DNA from: Bryum argenteum
Lineage: Eukaryota > Streptophyta > Bryopsida > Bryales > Bryaceae
DNA: 64,000 nt
Assembly: GCA_037043015.1 (NCBI GenBank)
Contig: CM073330.1
Location: 11,240,512-11,304,511 of the forward strand
Direction: 5' to 3'
Position 1 is the stretch's first letter, and every line of letters begins with the position of its first letter. The notes beneath the pieces are model-generated. The model made no database searches. It saw only the letters and a program-made list of their open reading frames with translations, and had not been told where the DNA came from. The translations under genes and the position numbers were made by a program. Below, one piece after another: positions 24,294-34,545 of this stretch.

Positions 24294-25313
24294 ATGGCCT
24301 CCGCCCCCACAGGCCGTAGCAGTAGGAGTCTCGTCAAAGGCAAAGCTGCTCTGAAAGAGGAGCGGGAGGAGTCTCCTAGCAAGAAAGATAACTGGGTCAT
24401 TCCGGTTCCCAAACAGTTGTCATGGGAGGAGCCCTTCGATTTAGAGGGGTTTCCTCCTCTCCTTCTTGAAAACTTCTTGAGTCGGCACCGTGCTTGTTAG
24501 GAAGAGAGAATGTTTGTTTACGATGAGGACTTTTTCATCGCATTTGTGGGTCATGTGCAAAGAAGGAGTCTTGCCGAAAGATGTGACCGACGCCATGGTC
24601 CCGATAAGTGTGTATGGCGCCTGGTGGGAGAGAGGGACGGGTGTCAACAAGTCGAGGTACTTCTTGGAGAAGTGCACGAAGGAGATGCATAAGATCGCGT
24701 ATGTGAAGATGTACCAGCGTGTTTACAACGAGCCTCCTGACAACAAAGCCTTCAGCCAGACCTTCTTACGGGCGTGCGTGTACTACTTCAACTTCGATGG
24801 AAAGGGTGGCAAGAATCCGGTGAATTGGGCCGGACAAGCTGCAAAGGTGATCACCGATCGAGATGCCCATGCGAAGAACAATCCCCTGAAGTTGGGCCCT
24901 CCCGCATTGAAGCTGCAACTTGTACACATCATCGACGACTATGCTGACTACTTCGAAGGAGTCCCAGAAACTGGGGATGTTGGAAAGAAGGCCGACTGTG
25001 GTGAGGAGAAGGGCAAGCGAAGTTGAAGGAGTTGCGAGAAGGCAATATCCATCATGATCGCGTGGTTTGCAAAATCTAGCGAGATGAAGTGGCTCTGAAG
25101 AAGGATGCACTATCAAAGTTGGAGGCCGAGAAGGTGGAGATTGAAGCCGAAGATGAGAATCTAAACTCCAAGAAGGACGAATTGCGCAAAGCTTCTAAGG
25201 ACTTTCTCAAAGCCGGAAACATGGAGGAGAAAGCGCGTGTCGACAAGGAGCAACGACAAGTCGTAGCAAGATTGCGACCAACAACGAAAATTGGAGGAAT
25301 GTGAGGACTGATT
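24294..25313 (+). pseudogene. Broken paralogue of the coiled-coil gene at 21865-23323
   Basis: The start ATG at 24294 follows GTTTCCAAC directly. The frame (MASAPTGRSSRS...PFDLEGFPPLL) stops at 24498. The protein continues in the other frames: VYDEDFFIAFVG near 24515-24550, then CKEGVLPKDVTDAM through to 25026, and a coiled coil at 25089-25304. The central part is homologous to the minus-strand gene: WWERGTG versus WKTGTD, FSQTFLRACVYYFNF versus FSLRFLRACYATFVH, LKLGPPALKLQL versus HKLGPVAIREQL, all in the same order and spacing. At least two frameshifts break this copy. No RING-like tail is seen. Function unknown. Confidence 0.55.
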
Positions 25314-25679
25314 GATGGGACACGAGAAGACCATAGCCCGGGAAGAAGAGAAGGCTGCGTGGTCCGAGAGAGGCGCTAAGTCGACTACTACGAAAGAAAT
25401 GCGCACCGAGAAAGCGACTCGATCTCTATCAAGCCCAAAAATCCTGCTGGAAATAGGATAGCAACTGAAGGACGGGCGCCAAACCTTAACACAACCACAC
25501 CATGCGGACTCTGCAATCTCCTGTTTGTTTCCAACAGCATAGTACCATTATCGTGTGGTTGTTTATTTCACCCGTGGTGTTTGTGGCCAGAACTCATTTC
25601 AGGAGTTCGTGATTGTCCGCTGTGTTCAGAAGCTGTCGATGCTTTTTGGTTGGATTCTTGGGGGTTTGGTTTCTTAGAA

Positions 25680-27293
25680 ATGCCCGACGGTAACCCTAAA
25701 CCCGATGACAAGGCCCCGGCCCAGGTAGGAGAGCCGGTCATGGAGCGCAAGAAAGCGCCTACTGAACAAGCTTCCAGAAAGAGTGAAGCAGCCTCTAAAA
25801 AGCCGAAGCAGAACAAGACCCAAAACAGGACTCCGTCGCCTAAAGCTGGTAAGGCAAATTCAACCACGTGTTTTCAATGTTGGCCCATACCTGTGCACAT
25901 GTACGTGTTCTAGAGCACGTGGTTGAATTTGCGCGATGTTGTAACCGTCATGTTGGATGTGCGATGTTGGAAACAGACCTTCAATCGATGGAGGACAAGA
26001 AGAAGGAGAGAGCATACCAAGGGGTCTAAAGGTGACACCAAGACCGGCTCAAAGAAAGGCAAAGTCACATCCAACGTCGTCAAAGGGGGCAAAGGCGGCG
26101 CGTTCCTTTTGAAGACAAGGCTGGTAAGACAAATTCAACCACGTGTTTTACTTGACTATTTCATTCTTTGGCGGTACTGTGCACATGTGTAGAGCGAGTG
26201 GTGCTTGGTGCGCGATGTTGTAACCGTCTCGTTGGGATGTGCGATGTTGGAAAGCGAAGCTAAACCAGTGGAGGACAAGAAGAAGGAGAGCATACGACGG
26301 GGCCTAAAGATGACAAAGAAGACCGGCTCGGCAAAGGCAAAGTCACATCCAGCGTCATCAAAGGGGGCAAAGGCGTCAAGTCATCCAATCTAGTAGTCTT
26401 GACGACGTTCCTTTGAAAGACAAGCAATTTAGGATAAAGAAGAGGCCGGCTCCTACCGTAGGCGAGGGTGAACCACTGCTAAGGTCTTTGAAGCAACATA
26501 GCACCGTATTGCCTATGGCCGGTAAGAAACTTACACTCGTTTAATTAAGCCATGTCATTTGTTTGCCCATGGTAGTGCACATGTGTGAAGGACATGTTCC
26601 GTCTTGTGTACGCGTTAACGCAAACTTGTTCTTGTGCGGATGTGGTATGTTGGAAAGCGAAGCTAAAGCGGTGGAGGGGGCGGGAAGAAGGGAGAGCGTA
26701 CGAAGGGGCATGAAGATGACACCGCGACCAATTTGACGGCCAAGAAGAAGGTAGAACGTACATCTGACAGTCCTTCCCTAGTTGGCTCACCATCATGTGA
26801 CAGTGGGTCGTTAGAAAAGGTGAATTCCGTGATTGAACAAGTGTGCTCAAGCGCAGATTCCTGAGAGCTTAAGTATATTACAGTGTGTCGTTTAGCCGCG
26901 CCGGACAAGGTGGAAGCAATGTTATGATTTTGACTTACATATTTTGTCAATGCCAAACATTTGGGTGTGGAATGAAAAATCCTTATTTACACATTGACCT
27001 TGTTTTCGTAACCGTTGGAAACATCACAACAGAGCAAAGGTGATGGAGAAAGTGAAGCTGAACCACCTACAAAAGCAGCCTCGCCAAAGCCGCACGTGAC
27101 AAACAAAGATCTTCTTGGAAACCAGCCAGCATGTCATTTTACACCAATGAAATTCCCCATTAAACCGCGTTCATCAATTCAACACCCAGAGAAACGGGCA
27201 CCACCAGTGAAACGGGCAGGTAAAAAATCAACCACTATATCGGCGGTTTTTAACGCACAACTAGCATACTGTAAGGCATCCGCCGCCAAATAA
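25680..27293 (+). CDS. Lys/Ser-rich element gene with three degenerate repeat units
   Basis: Fragments of a basic low-complexity protein (MPDGNPKPDDKAPAQ at 25680, later PVEDKKKE repeats, and GDGESEAEPPTKAASPKPHV near 27040) alternate with intron-like segments. Three units of ~300 bp (about 25850-26100, 26120-26400 and 26520-26760) share 'ggtaag.caaattcaaccacgtg' at a donor-like start. They also share 'tgtgcacatgt' and an acceptor-like end 'gcgatgttggaaacag' or 'atgttggaaag', followed by 'ggaggacaagaagaaggag'. This looks like exon-intron duplication inside one gene. Frames between units disagree, so exon joins are uncertain and the gene may be decayed. No function can be assigned. Confidence 0.35.
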
Positions 27294-27663
27294 AATCAAT
27301 ACTTGTACGATAAAACAACCATATTCAATTTCGATTAACTTTTAACTTTCAAATAAAGAGGGATGAATTGCTCAAGCATGCAGCATGCTCTTGTCCATGT
27401 GTTTGTTGGAATGCTACTTTGTCTCTAAACGGATGATATCTTAGTGATGCTAGTTGTGTTACATTGGATGAGGCAAAGACACGAAGCGATGATGTTTCCA
27501 ACAGTCTCGTTTCTCCTTCGACCTCCACCGATGCTTTTGAGCCACCATTGTTCATAGACGTTAAACCGGCCGAGGTACTTGCCACCTCCGAGAAGACATA
27601 GTCGACCTTGATTCGAACCGTGTTCGCGTATATGGAAGCCTGCAAGGGAGCCTGTAAGGGAGC

Positions 27664-28035
27664 ATGAATGGGAGAAGAACTCAATCACCGGAGGAAATAG
27701 TGTCTCGATTGACCAACGGCTCTCTCAAGCGGCGATTCTCGAGCAAAGACCATGAGACATCTCGGCGACATCGAAGTCTCGCTCAAGTCTTGGGAGATGA
27801 GCTACTCGGTTCTCCCGTAAAGTTCGCAAACTTCATCGAGACTTCCTATCCTTCATCGAGAAAGGCTGTTTTCCACCTCTTCCGCTTAGGCGAAGATTGC
27901 AAATTTTATCTACAAGTTGAAAGCGCCTTAAGTTTAGAGTTGGCCAACCGGACATGCTTTACCCGAGAAACATGTGTAGGAAAAAAAAAAAACATTTTTC
28001 CTTGTTTAGATACTGTTGGAAACATCACGTTGTAA
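27664..28035 (+). CDS. Possible small element gene, unknown
   Basis: An open frame of 123 codons (MNGRRTQSPEEIVSRLTNGS...) with a basic N-terminal half and a plausible folded second half (SPVKFANFIETSYPSSRKAV, FRLGEDCKFYLQVE). The last ~25 codons run through an A10 run and a motif copy (28014-28024) and are probably not coding; a donor-like 'gtgtagga' at 27974 may end an exon. It was kept because it sits in the GC-richer element and has reasonable composition. No homologue recognised. Confidence 0.25.
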   Translation: MNGRRTQSPEEIVSRLTNGSLKRRFSSKDHETSRRHRSLAQVLGDELLGSPVKFANFIETSYPSSRKAVFHLFRLGEDCKFYLQVESALSLELANRTCFTRETCVGKKKNIFPCLDTVGNITL

Positions 28036-28323
28036 ACTCAAAACATTTATTCTACTACTTATTCTAAGACCACCCTTCAATGCAAAATGCTCACAACAAA
28101 GAAGTAGTTGTTGCCACCGGATTTGTGCATGCGCTACAAAAAAGGCATTGTTTTATAAATACCAAAAGTCCACCTTACGTGATCCCTATCACGATTTAAG
28201 GTCATTGGCCACATATGTATAAGTCCGTCCGACCGCCTTCGTACACAGGCACTTGCATCAAAAATACTAATACGATCTAATTTCCGATAAGTCACTCTTC
28301 CTAGCAAGCAATATTTCACCTAG

Positions 28324-29739
28324 CTAGTAACTCCTACTATTTCGAATGCCCAGGGAGGAAGGACTCTTGCTACGGGATGGACATTCTCGTGTCTGCGATT
28401 GATGTTGACAACCGCACGCCGGGTTTCGAAGCTGAAATCGAAAATCCACTGGAACAATATCCCCAACGTAATGCGAGACCTCTCGACGAATATGTGACAA
28501 CGGCCATGTTTTCCCCACTTCAAACGCCGCCACCACACACCTCCAAACAAACAGGGAAGAAGCACCAAATCCTCCTCTTGAACTTGGTCAATCTGTTGCC
28601 AACTTACACCATCTTGCCCTAGACGCTCTCTCCCATACTTTAAATTTGCGTACAACGTCGATCGCCCCACATGGTACCTGCGTTGCACAACAAAACGCGT
28701 TTAGGGTTTTAATCTCCAAATCGGTTTTCCTTGACAGCCGCTCCCTCCTCTCAAGCTTGACGATTAGATTTTACTGGCATTAGCAACCTACGTACCTGAA
28801 GGTAACAGTGTGCATCAATATCGTGCACCTCACGATATCTTTGCCAAACACAATTTTTTGATGCCAACCCGGATCCATGAGGCTCAAAAATAGTTCATCA
28901 GATGGATTTTTAACGAAATACAAGGTGGCTGTGCGCCTCATGTTTGCCTCCTCAAGTGCAAACAAATCGACAAAGACATGCAGTGGTAAAAACCACTGCA
29001 AATGCCCCATTCAGCTTCCAGTGGTGGGCTTTGTAACGGCCTGAAAATCTTGGCGCAACTTAAAGCGAAACGCTTCGCTGGTGTGCATGTCGGGGAGGGG
29101 CCACTCTGAGTCGGTGAACGCCGGCAAAAGGAGTGGCTCAACTGATCCATAGAGCAGGCCTGGTGTAGGCGGAACATACACAAGATTAGAGTAAAAAATT
29201 CCATTGTCGAGAAGCTCGCTGTAAGATCTGCCATTGCGAGTGGCTTCCCCGATGTCGCCGTGGAGAACCACAATGGGTCCGAGTATAGAATCGGGGTCTA
29301 CCGAGTCCTCGAAAAATGACTGGAACAAAACTGTTTCCAACACGGAGCACATCACACAAATTAGTATAAAAAAACACGTTCGGAGCATTATAGAAAACAA
29401 TTTTCCTAACGGTGAATCACAATTGCAATGCACGAGTTCTTACAGTTGCATGGAACCCTTTCGTGTGGAATTTCAGGATCCAAGAGCACTTGATGCCGCT
29501 GGTATGCGTGCCTAACCAACACAGACTCCATGGCAACCTTGTTGCCAACATGCTTCACCTTGAAGTCCACAATTTGGGCTTTGTAGGACCCTCGCATGCT
29601 CTCACCTCCATACTTGCGAGCCTCTCTTGCCCATGTTCCATTTCTCCCTGGATTCAGCCTCACCCATGACAACCTCTCATAACGCGTTGGTATCCACTCT
29701 CCGGCCTCATTGTGAGTGTTAAACAGCGTAACGGCACTG
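28324..29739 (-). CDS. Spliced element gene of unknown function
   Basis: Consistent splice joins on the minus strand. Exon 29739-29480 starts after 'agcgagatcag' and encodes EAGEWIPTRYERLSWVRLNP...PHERVPCN. An intron follows, with donor GTAAGA and an acceptor ending TGTTGGAAACAG at 29331. Exon 29330 to ~28787 encodes LFQSFFEDSVDPDSILGPIV...; in the same frame it meets a TGA at 29011-29013 and then continues with WFLPLHVFVDLFALEEANMR to donor GTACGT. The final exon starts at ~28681 with YHVGRSTLYANLKYGRERLG, and a frame change leads to SHIRREVSHYVGDIVPVDF. The stop and frame change imply decay, or an exon I have not resolved. The upstream start was not found. No family recognised. Confidence 0.4.
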
Positions 29740-30127
29740 ATCTCGCTCTGTGGTCACCGATTCTCCATAGTGACTAACACGACAAAAAACACTGACAAGG
29801 AAAATTGGCTGCAAGAAGAAATATGCAATCCTATTGTTCCCGCCATTGCTTTGAAATTGGCCGTCACCATCCGCCACTAAACCACGGTATGCACGACATG
29901 TCATTCTCATTTGGCATCATGAGGCAAACAACCGATGGTGCCGCACCAAGGACGGTGCTCTCACTCGTGCTAGCAGTACCTCCACTGGGTACGCGAATTT
30001 TATATACTTTTCATTCATTTTGCTTTGATTGGTCAACACTTGCGCAAGATATGATGTTGGCACTTTGTGTGCCAAGGTGGCAAGCTGATTTTTTGAATTA
30101 AAATCGACGTTAATTGAAAAAGGAAGT
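29740..30127. other. Right non-coding arm of the element
   Basis: No gene is supported. It probably contains the 5' end or promoter of the minus-strand gene at 28324-29739. Confidence 0.4.
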
Positions 30128-30160
30128 TGGCCTTCCTTACACCCCAAATTTTCTCTAATG
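30128..30160 (-). repeat. Right terminal inverted repeat of the large element
   Basis: Reads TGGCCTTCCTTACACCCCAA and continues to TTCTCTAATG, the inverse of 17460-17492 with one mismatch. Confidence 0.85.
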
Positions 30161-30164
30161 ATAG
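30161..30164. repeat. Target-site duplication ATAG, right copy
   Basis: Matches ATAG at 17456-17459. Confidence 0.7.
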
Positions 30165-31182
30165 ACCTTCGAAGTAAGTTTCACAAATTTCTTCGACAAA
30201 CTTTGATGATATTTATAGATAACCATGCTTAATCCCAAAGGTGAGTGAAGTCCAAAATGGGTTGATTTGACTTTGGTCACGCTCCCAATTACTAATTTAC
30301 ATTAAAATTGAAAGTTTTTGCAAATTGTAGAGTTTTCCCATATATTTCCAATAATACCATTCACACTACAAAATTCCTTATATTTTAGGAAATATTTACT
30401 TCCAAATTTGAAGGAATCCAAATGTTTAATTTGACATCCATGTACATGCATAAGCTGCTTACCGAATCACTTGGTTATATACTTCTAATTTTATGAAAAG
30501 ATTGCACCTTGCATCACAAAGATAAAATTTTGAGGATTTTTGACAATTTTGAGGCCACTCACCCTTGAAAGTTGAACTTTTTTAGTTAAAAAAGTGAGCA
30601 ATTTGATTCAGAAATGCATCTTGTACACATGAAGCTACAAGTACTATGTATGTACACATGTATGTTGTTAAAGCCTAATATAAAACCATGCAAGAAAGTT
30701 CCTCAAGTAAAATGAATATACTCTCATTTTTTACATTGATAGCATACTCTGCACTCCAACTTTCAATATGAAGGTGAATTGACAATTTTCTTTGTCACTC
30801 TCCTCAAAAATGGTCGATAGTCAAAAATTCCAAAGGTCACAAAAGAGTTAAAATTTCTTATTCTTTCTTGTTTTTCGAAATTGTAAAACACTTTAAGTCA
30901 CATCTTTTAAGTCAATACATTTATGATTTGAAGCTTCCTACTATTCTATCTGAATACTATGTGAAGTAAATCCACCTCTTAAGCTAATAGCCTCATCATA
31001 TTAAGGCACTTGGCTAACATCAAAGTAAGGCAATATCAAACATGTTGTTGCCTTGATTATCTCTAGAATGTAGCTACTTGGGCTACTTCACATAGCACGA
31101 GATAATCAACTATGACTACTCATATTGAATGTTCTTCAAGAACATAACACTGACCGACTGTCTACATAATGTATATTGTATT
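30165..31182. repeat. 3' flank of kinase-DC1 copy 2, duplicated from the copy-1 locus
   Basis: Resembles 2700-5180 next to copy 1: 'cacaaatttcttc', 'ccaaaatgggttgatttgac', 'ctgcaaattgtag', and later 'gtaaggcaatatcaaac' close to the gene end. No separate gene is seen. Confidence 0.6.
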
Positions 31183-33086
31183 TCATTCTTCTCGGAAGTA
31201 TGGAGGATACCGAATCTCATAATCATCTTTGATGTTATGATACTTTGATGAACAAGACTCCAATATACCGTCTTCTAGACCATCATCAAAATGGTCCTTA
31301 CAAAGCCAAGCAATGGAGCCATAGGAATTGCGCACTTGAGTTTTCTTGTAACGGACAAGGTGTAAACCATGAGTCTCTTTGATGTTCTGTCCTGAAAATT
31401 CAAGCTCTTTCAAAAACCACTCCGATGAAGATACTGCAGCTTGCTTGAGGACTTCCATATTCTCCGTGCCTTTGATTCCCTTGATGGCACTCAAATCCCA
31501 CACTTCACCTGATTCCAAAGTAGGTACAGAAATGGAATCCAATCTAGCAAGGTGGTCATCCTCCTCTGTACTTGTGATGATGATGTTGTTCCTAATGTTG
31601 TTCCTCACAATCTGCAACCCGCATGCTAGCAATGGTTCCAACTTCTCCGCAAGTTCTTCTCTGAGCTTTCCATTGTACACTTTGGTTTTGCCGAAAACAA
31701 TGTGCTCATCGCCTGGCTTCTCACAAAGTAAACCAAGGCAAACACCCTCCATGCGAGCTTGTAGATTAGTTAGCAATCTCCTCACCACCCTCCCATCTTT
31801 CTTTACATTTTGAAAAAACACTCCAATCCGAGGTCCTGGGCATATCTTGGATTCTTCACGAGTGGCTTTTTCTTCCTTCAGAAGTTGTTGCCTTTTTTTC
31901 AACCTCTCGTGCACAGCTATTAGATTCTTCTTTCCAGTCTTCGATGCACTATCAAGGCTTTGGAGATTTAACACAATCTTCTCCAAGTTTTCTAGCATTT
32001 CCAACGGGTCTTCACGCACTTTCTTCACTACCAACTTGTTAGCCTTGATTCGCTGTGCTGTTTGAATAGATATCACTCCTTTGTGTTGATTCATATAATT
32101 GGTTGAAGTCACGCTTTGATGACTCTCCTTGGAAGTTGGTTGTAGTTCACGGACTCGTGCGTGCACATCCTTGACGACTTCATAATAACACAATGTAATA
32201 ATGCGTTAGTTTTGTAATTATCAAAACAAAAAGTTACAATTGGGCCTAAATGTGAAACCAATGATGCTCTACCCATAAAAAAATATCAAATATACAAACT
32301 GAAGAACATAACATTCTTATGAGTTAGTATGTTTCCAATGAGGTCATCGATTTCGTGTACCTGATCGTGGCTTTTGTATTGATGATCCTTTGGTTCCATG
32401 GAAGGATGACATATTGTCCAATACAGCAGAGATTGATACTAATTGAGCATAAATACTCTTGCTCTCCTTCTCCATCATGGCTTTCTTGTATGCTTCAACC
32501 AAGTTGAATGCTTCATCATTCATGTAATCTACACAATCCGGATGTATGTCTATTTCACAATGCTCGCAACGATAAAACTGTGAATATCCATGGGTATGGC
32601 AAAAGGCACAAAAGAAACTCATTGAATGATATACAAGATCAAGTCGATGTGATTTTTCAATCACACAAATAACACAAATTGGTCGTAAAGGTTGAATGGC
32701 ACAAGTCAAATGCATTGAAAATGCACATGGTCCACAATGGTAGTGCCATGTACGCTCCTCTATCTCACCATTGCAACGGTCACATAATATACTTATACTA
32801 GGTGGACATGATCTCACGGTGAGTGGATGTTTGTGATGTGGCCACCTCCTAATGTTTTCAAACTTGGTACACCTTGCGTGCACATCATAATCACATCCTT
32901 CACATCTATACACCCAATCACTATTTTGAGTGGGTTCCTCGCAAAAAGAACATTTTGCCTTTGGATTGTCTCTATAATAGTTTTGAGTAAGAAGTTGAAG
33001 TGGATGACAATGAAAAAGTACGCGAACTTTCTCTTGTATCTGTGCACAATGTGGATGTGCATCAAATTGACAAGCTGAACAATTAT

Positions 33087-34545
33087 CACTACTAGACAAT
33101 TCAGCGTCCAAATCAACATGAAAACGTTGAAATTTTCAGTTGATTCGGACGCGTTGATCTGGACATTGATCAACACGAAAGTGTTGATCAAATCTGTTGA
33201 TTCGGTCAAGGATAATTTATTTTTTTAAAAAAATTAAAATTAAACTTCTGCTCCAACAAACCGGGAAGAAAATTTTTCCACGAAAAAGAAATGCGTATTT
33301 TCGAGACAATCAGGGGCCCACCCGAGGACATCCAAATCACTGGTGGGACCCACAAAGAGGTCAAGCCTTCTACAGGCTGCCGCCTCTCGAGCTCGAACTG
33401 GAGACCTCTTAGCTCCCACCGTAAGTCGTTCGCCACTACACCACTTGTTCCCATGCATGCACACAAGAGGTTTATTGTTTTACTTATAGCAAAACGTAAG
33501 CATTGGCTATTAATTTGCCTTGTAAAAAATTCTTTTTTTTCAAATTTTTTTTTTGCACTATTTCATGCAGGTATCTTTCTACATGTAGAATAAATTTCGA
33601 AATTTTTTGAATTGTTTTTTTTTTTTTTTTGAGGCTGGGGCGTCTTTTTATTGCCTTGCAAACCTTTAATATTTTTCACGATGTAAAAACATTTTCTTTT
33701 CAAATTTTTTTTTTGGAACTATGTCATGCAGGTATTTTTTTACATGCAGAAAAAATTTCGAAATTTTTTGAAATTTGTTTTTTTTTGAGGCTGGGCGTCT
33801 TTTTACTGCCCAGCAGTCTTTTAATATTTTTCACGATGTAAAAAATTTTTTTTTCAAATTTTTTTTTTGGAACTATGTCATGCAGGTATTTTTTTATATG
33901 CAGAAAAAATTTTGAAATTTTTTGATTTTTTTTTTTATTTTAGGCTGGGCATCTATTTACTGCCCAGCAGTCTTTTAATATTTTTCACGATGTAAAAAAA
34001 TTATTTTTTCAAATTATTTTTTTGGAACTATGTCATGCAGGTATTTTTTTACATGCAGAAAAAATTTCGAAATTTTTTGAAATTTGTTATTTTTTTGAGG
34101 CTGGGGCGTCTTTTTACTGCCCAACAGACTTTTAATTTTTTTCACGATGTAAAAACATTCTTTTTTCAAAATCTTTTTTATTTTGCATTTTAATCATGTC
34201 AGCAAAAGATTCAAAAGATTCCCAAAGATTCCAAAGATTCTGGAAGATTCTAAAAAGATTCTAAAAAGATTCCCAAAAATTCCAAAAATTCATGGAAGAT
34301 TTCAAAAAGATTCCAGAATGATTACATAAGATTCACAAAATATTCCAAAAAGATTCCAAACAGATTCCATATTTGATGAAATTTTGTTGATTCGGTCGTT
34401 ACACTACTCAAATCAACAAAATATATTTAGCAAACTGTTGATTTTTACAAAAAGTTCAAAAATCAGTGAATACGGTCAAGGCAGTGCGCCAAACAACAAA
34501 AATCAGTTGATTTTATGTTGATTCGGTCACAGTTTTCTAGTAGTG
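33087..34545. mobile_element. Non-autonomous CACTA (En/Spm-like) element
   Basis: The left end is CACTACTAGACAATTC and the right end GAATCGGTCACAG-type sequence closing in TTTTCTAGTAGTG, the inverse of CACTACTAGAAAA. It is flanked by a 3-bp duplication TAT (33084-33086 and 34546-34548), as expected for CACTA elements. Subterminal repeats of TTGATTCGGTC/GATCAAC type cluster in the outer ~150 bp at both ends. No transposase is encoded. It inserted into DC1 exon 2 of kinase-DC1 copy 2. Confidence 0.9.
33530..34190. repeat. Four ~155-bp tandem repeats inside the CACTA element
   Basis: Each unit contains 'gaggctggggcgtctttt', 'actgcccagcagtctttt', 'tttttcacgatgtaaaaa' and 'actatgtcatgcaggtat', separated by T-rich runs. 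The 'ggctggg' anchors lie near 33630, 33790, 33942 and 34098. Simple AT expansion makes the unit length vary. Confidence 0.85.

Larger units (their letters stand above)
18128..29342. promoter_or_regulatory. Dispersed near-palindromic motif TGTT(GGA/TCC)AACA, 16 exact cores
   Basis: Exact 9-mer cores GTTGGAAAC or GTTTCCAAC begin at 18129, 18292, 19221, 20038, 20973, 21621, 21919, 23324, 24092, 24285, 25527, 25966, 27014, 27494, 28015 and 29333. Eight occur in each orientation. Ten have the full 11-mer with flanking T and A. Near-matches occur at 17832, 18071, 20338, 24978, 26245, 26648 and 29540. All 16 lie inside the 17460-30160 element. By eye I found only two other exact cores in the remaining 51 kb (2558 and 11194). 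The motif is found in coding DNA in different reading frames, in introns and directly before start codons, so it is a DNA- or RNA-level signal and not a protein motif. Function unknown. Confidence 0.75.
17460..30160. mobile_element. 12.7-kb TIR DNA transposon with genes on both strands
   Basis: The boundaries come from matching terminal inverted repeats (17460-17492 and 30128-30160, 32 of 33 positions identical) and a flanking 4-bp repeat ATAG. The interior is clearly richer in GC than its surroundings. It encodes, left to right, a broken DDE transposase-like gene (+), a coiled-coil/RING-like gene (-), a broken paralogue of it (+), a Lys-rich repeated gene (+), a small possible gene (+) and a spliced unknown gene (-). 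A near-palindromic 11-mer is dispersed throughout. The 4-bp duplication and CATTAGAG termini do not fit canonical Transib (5 bp) or CACTA (CACTA ends). Sola, Chapaev or Academ-like elements are alternatives by duplication length only. Several frames are broken, so this copy is probably not autonomous. Confidence 0.8.

Noticed and set aside
17460..30160. Endogenous giant-virus insertion (GC-richer block with genes on both strands)
   Set aside because: No capsid, polymerase or other viral hallmark was recognised, and the block has transposon termini with a 4-bp duplication and spliced genes.
17460..30160. Ordinary CACTA or Mutator element
   Set aside because: The ends are not CACTA, and the 4-bp flanking repeat does not fit Mutator (8-11 bp) or CACTA (3 bp).
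33530..34190. CRISPR-like spaced repeats
   Set aside because: The units are contiguous degenerate tandem repeats in a plant CACTA element, with no short identical repeats or unique spacers.
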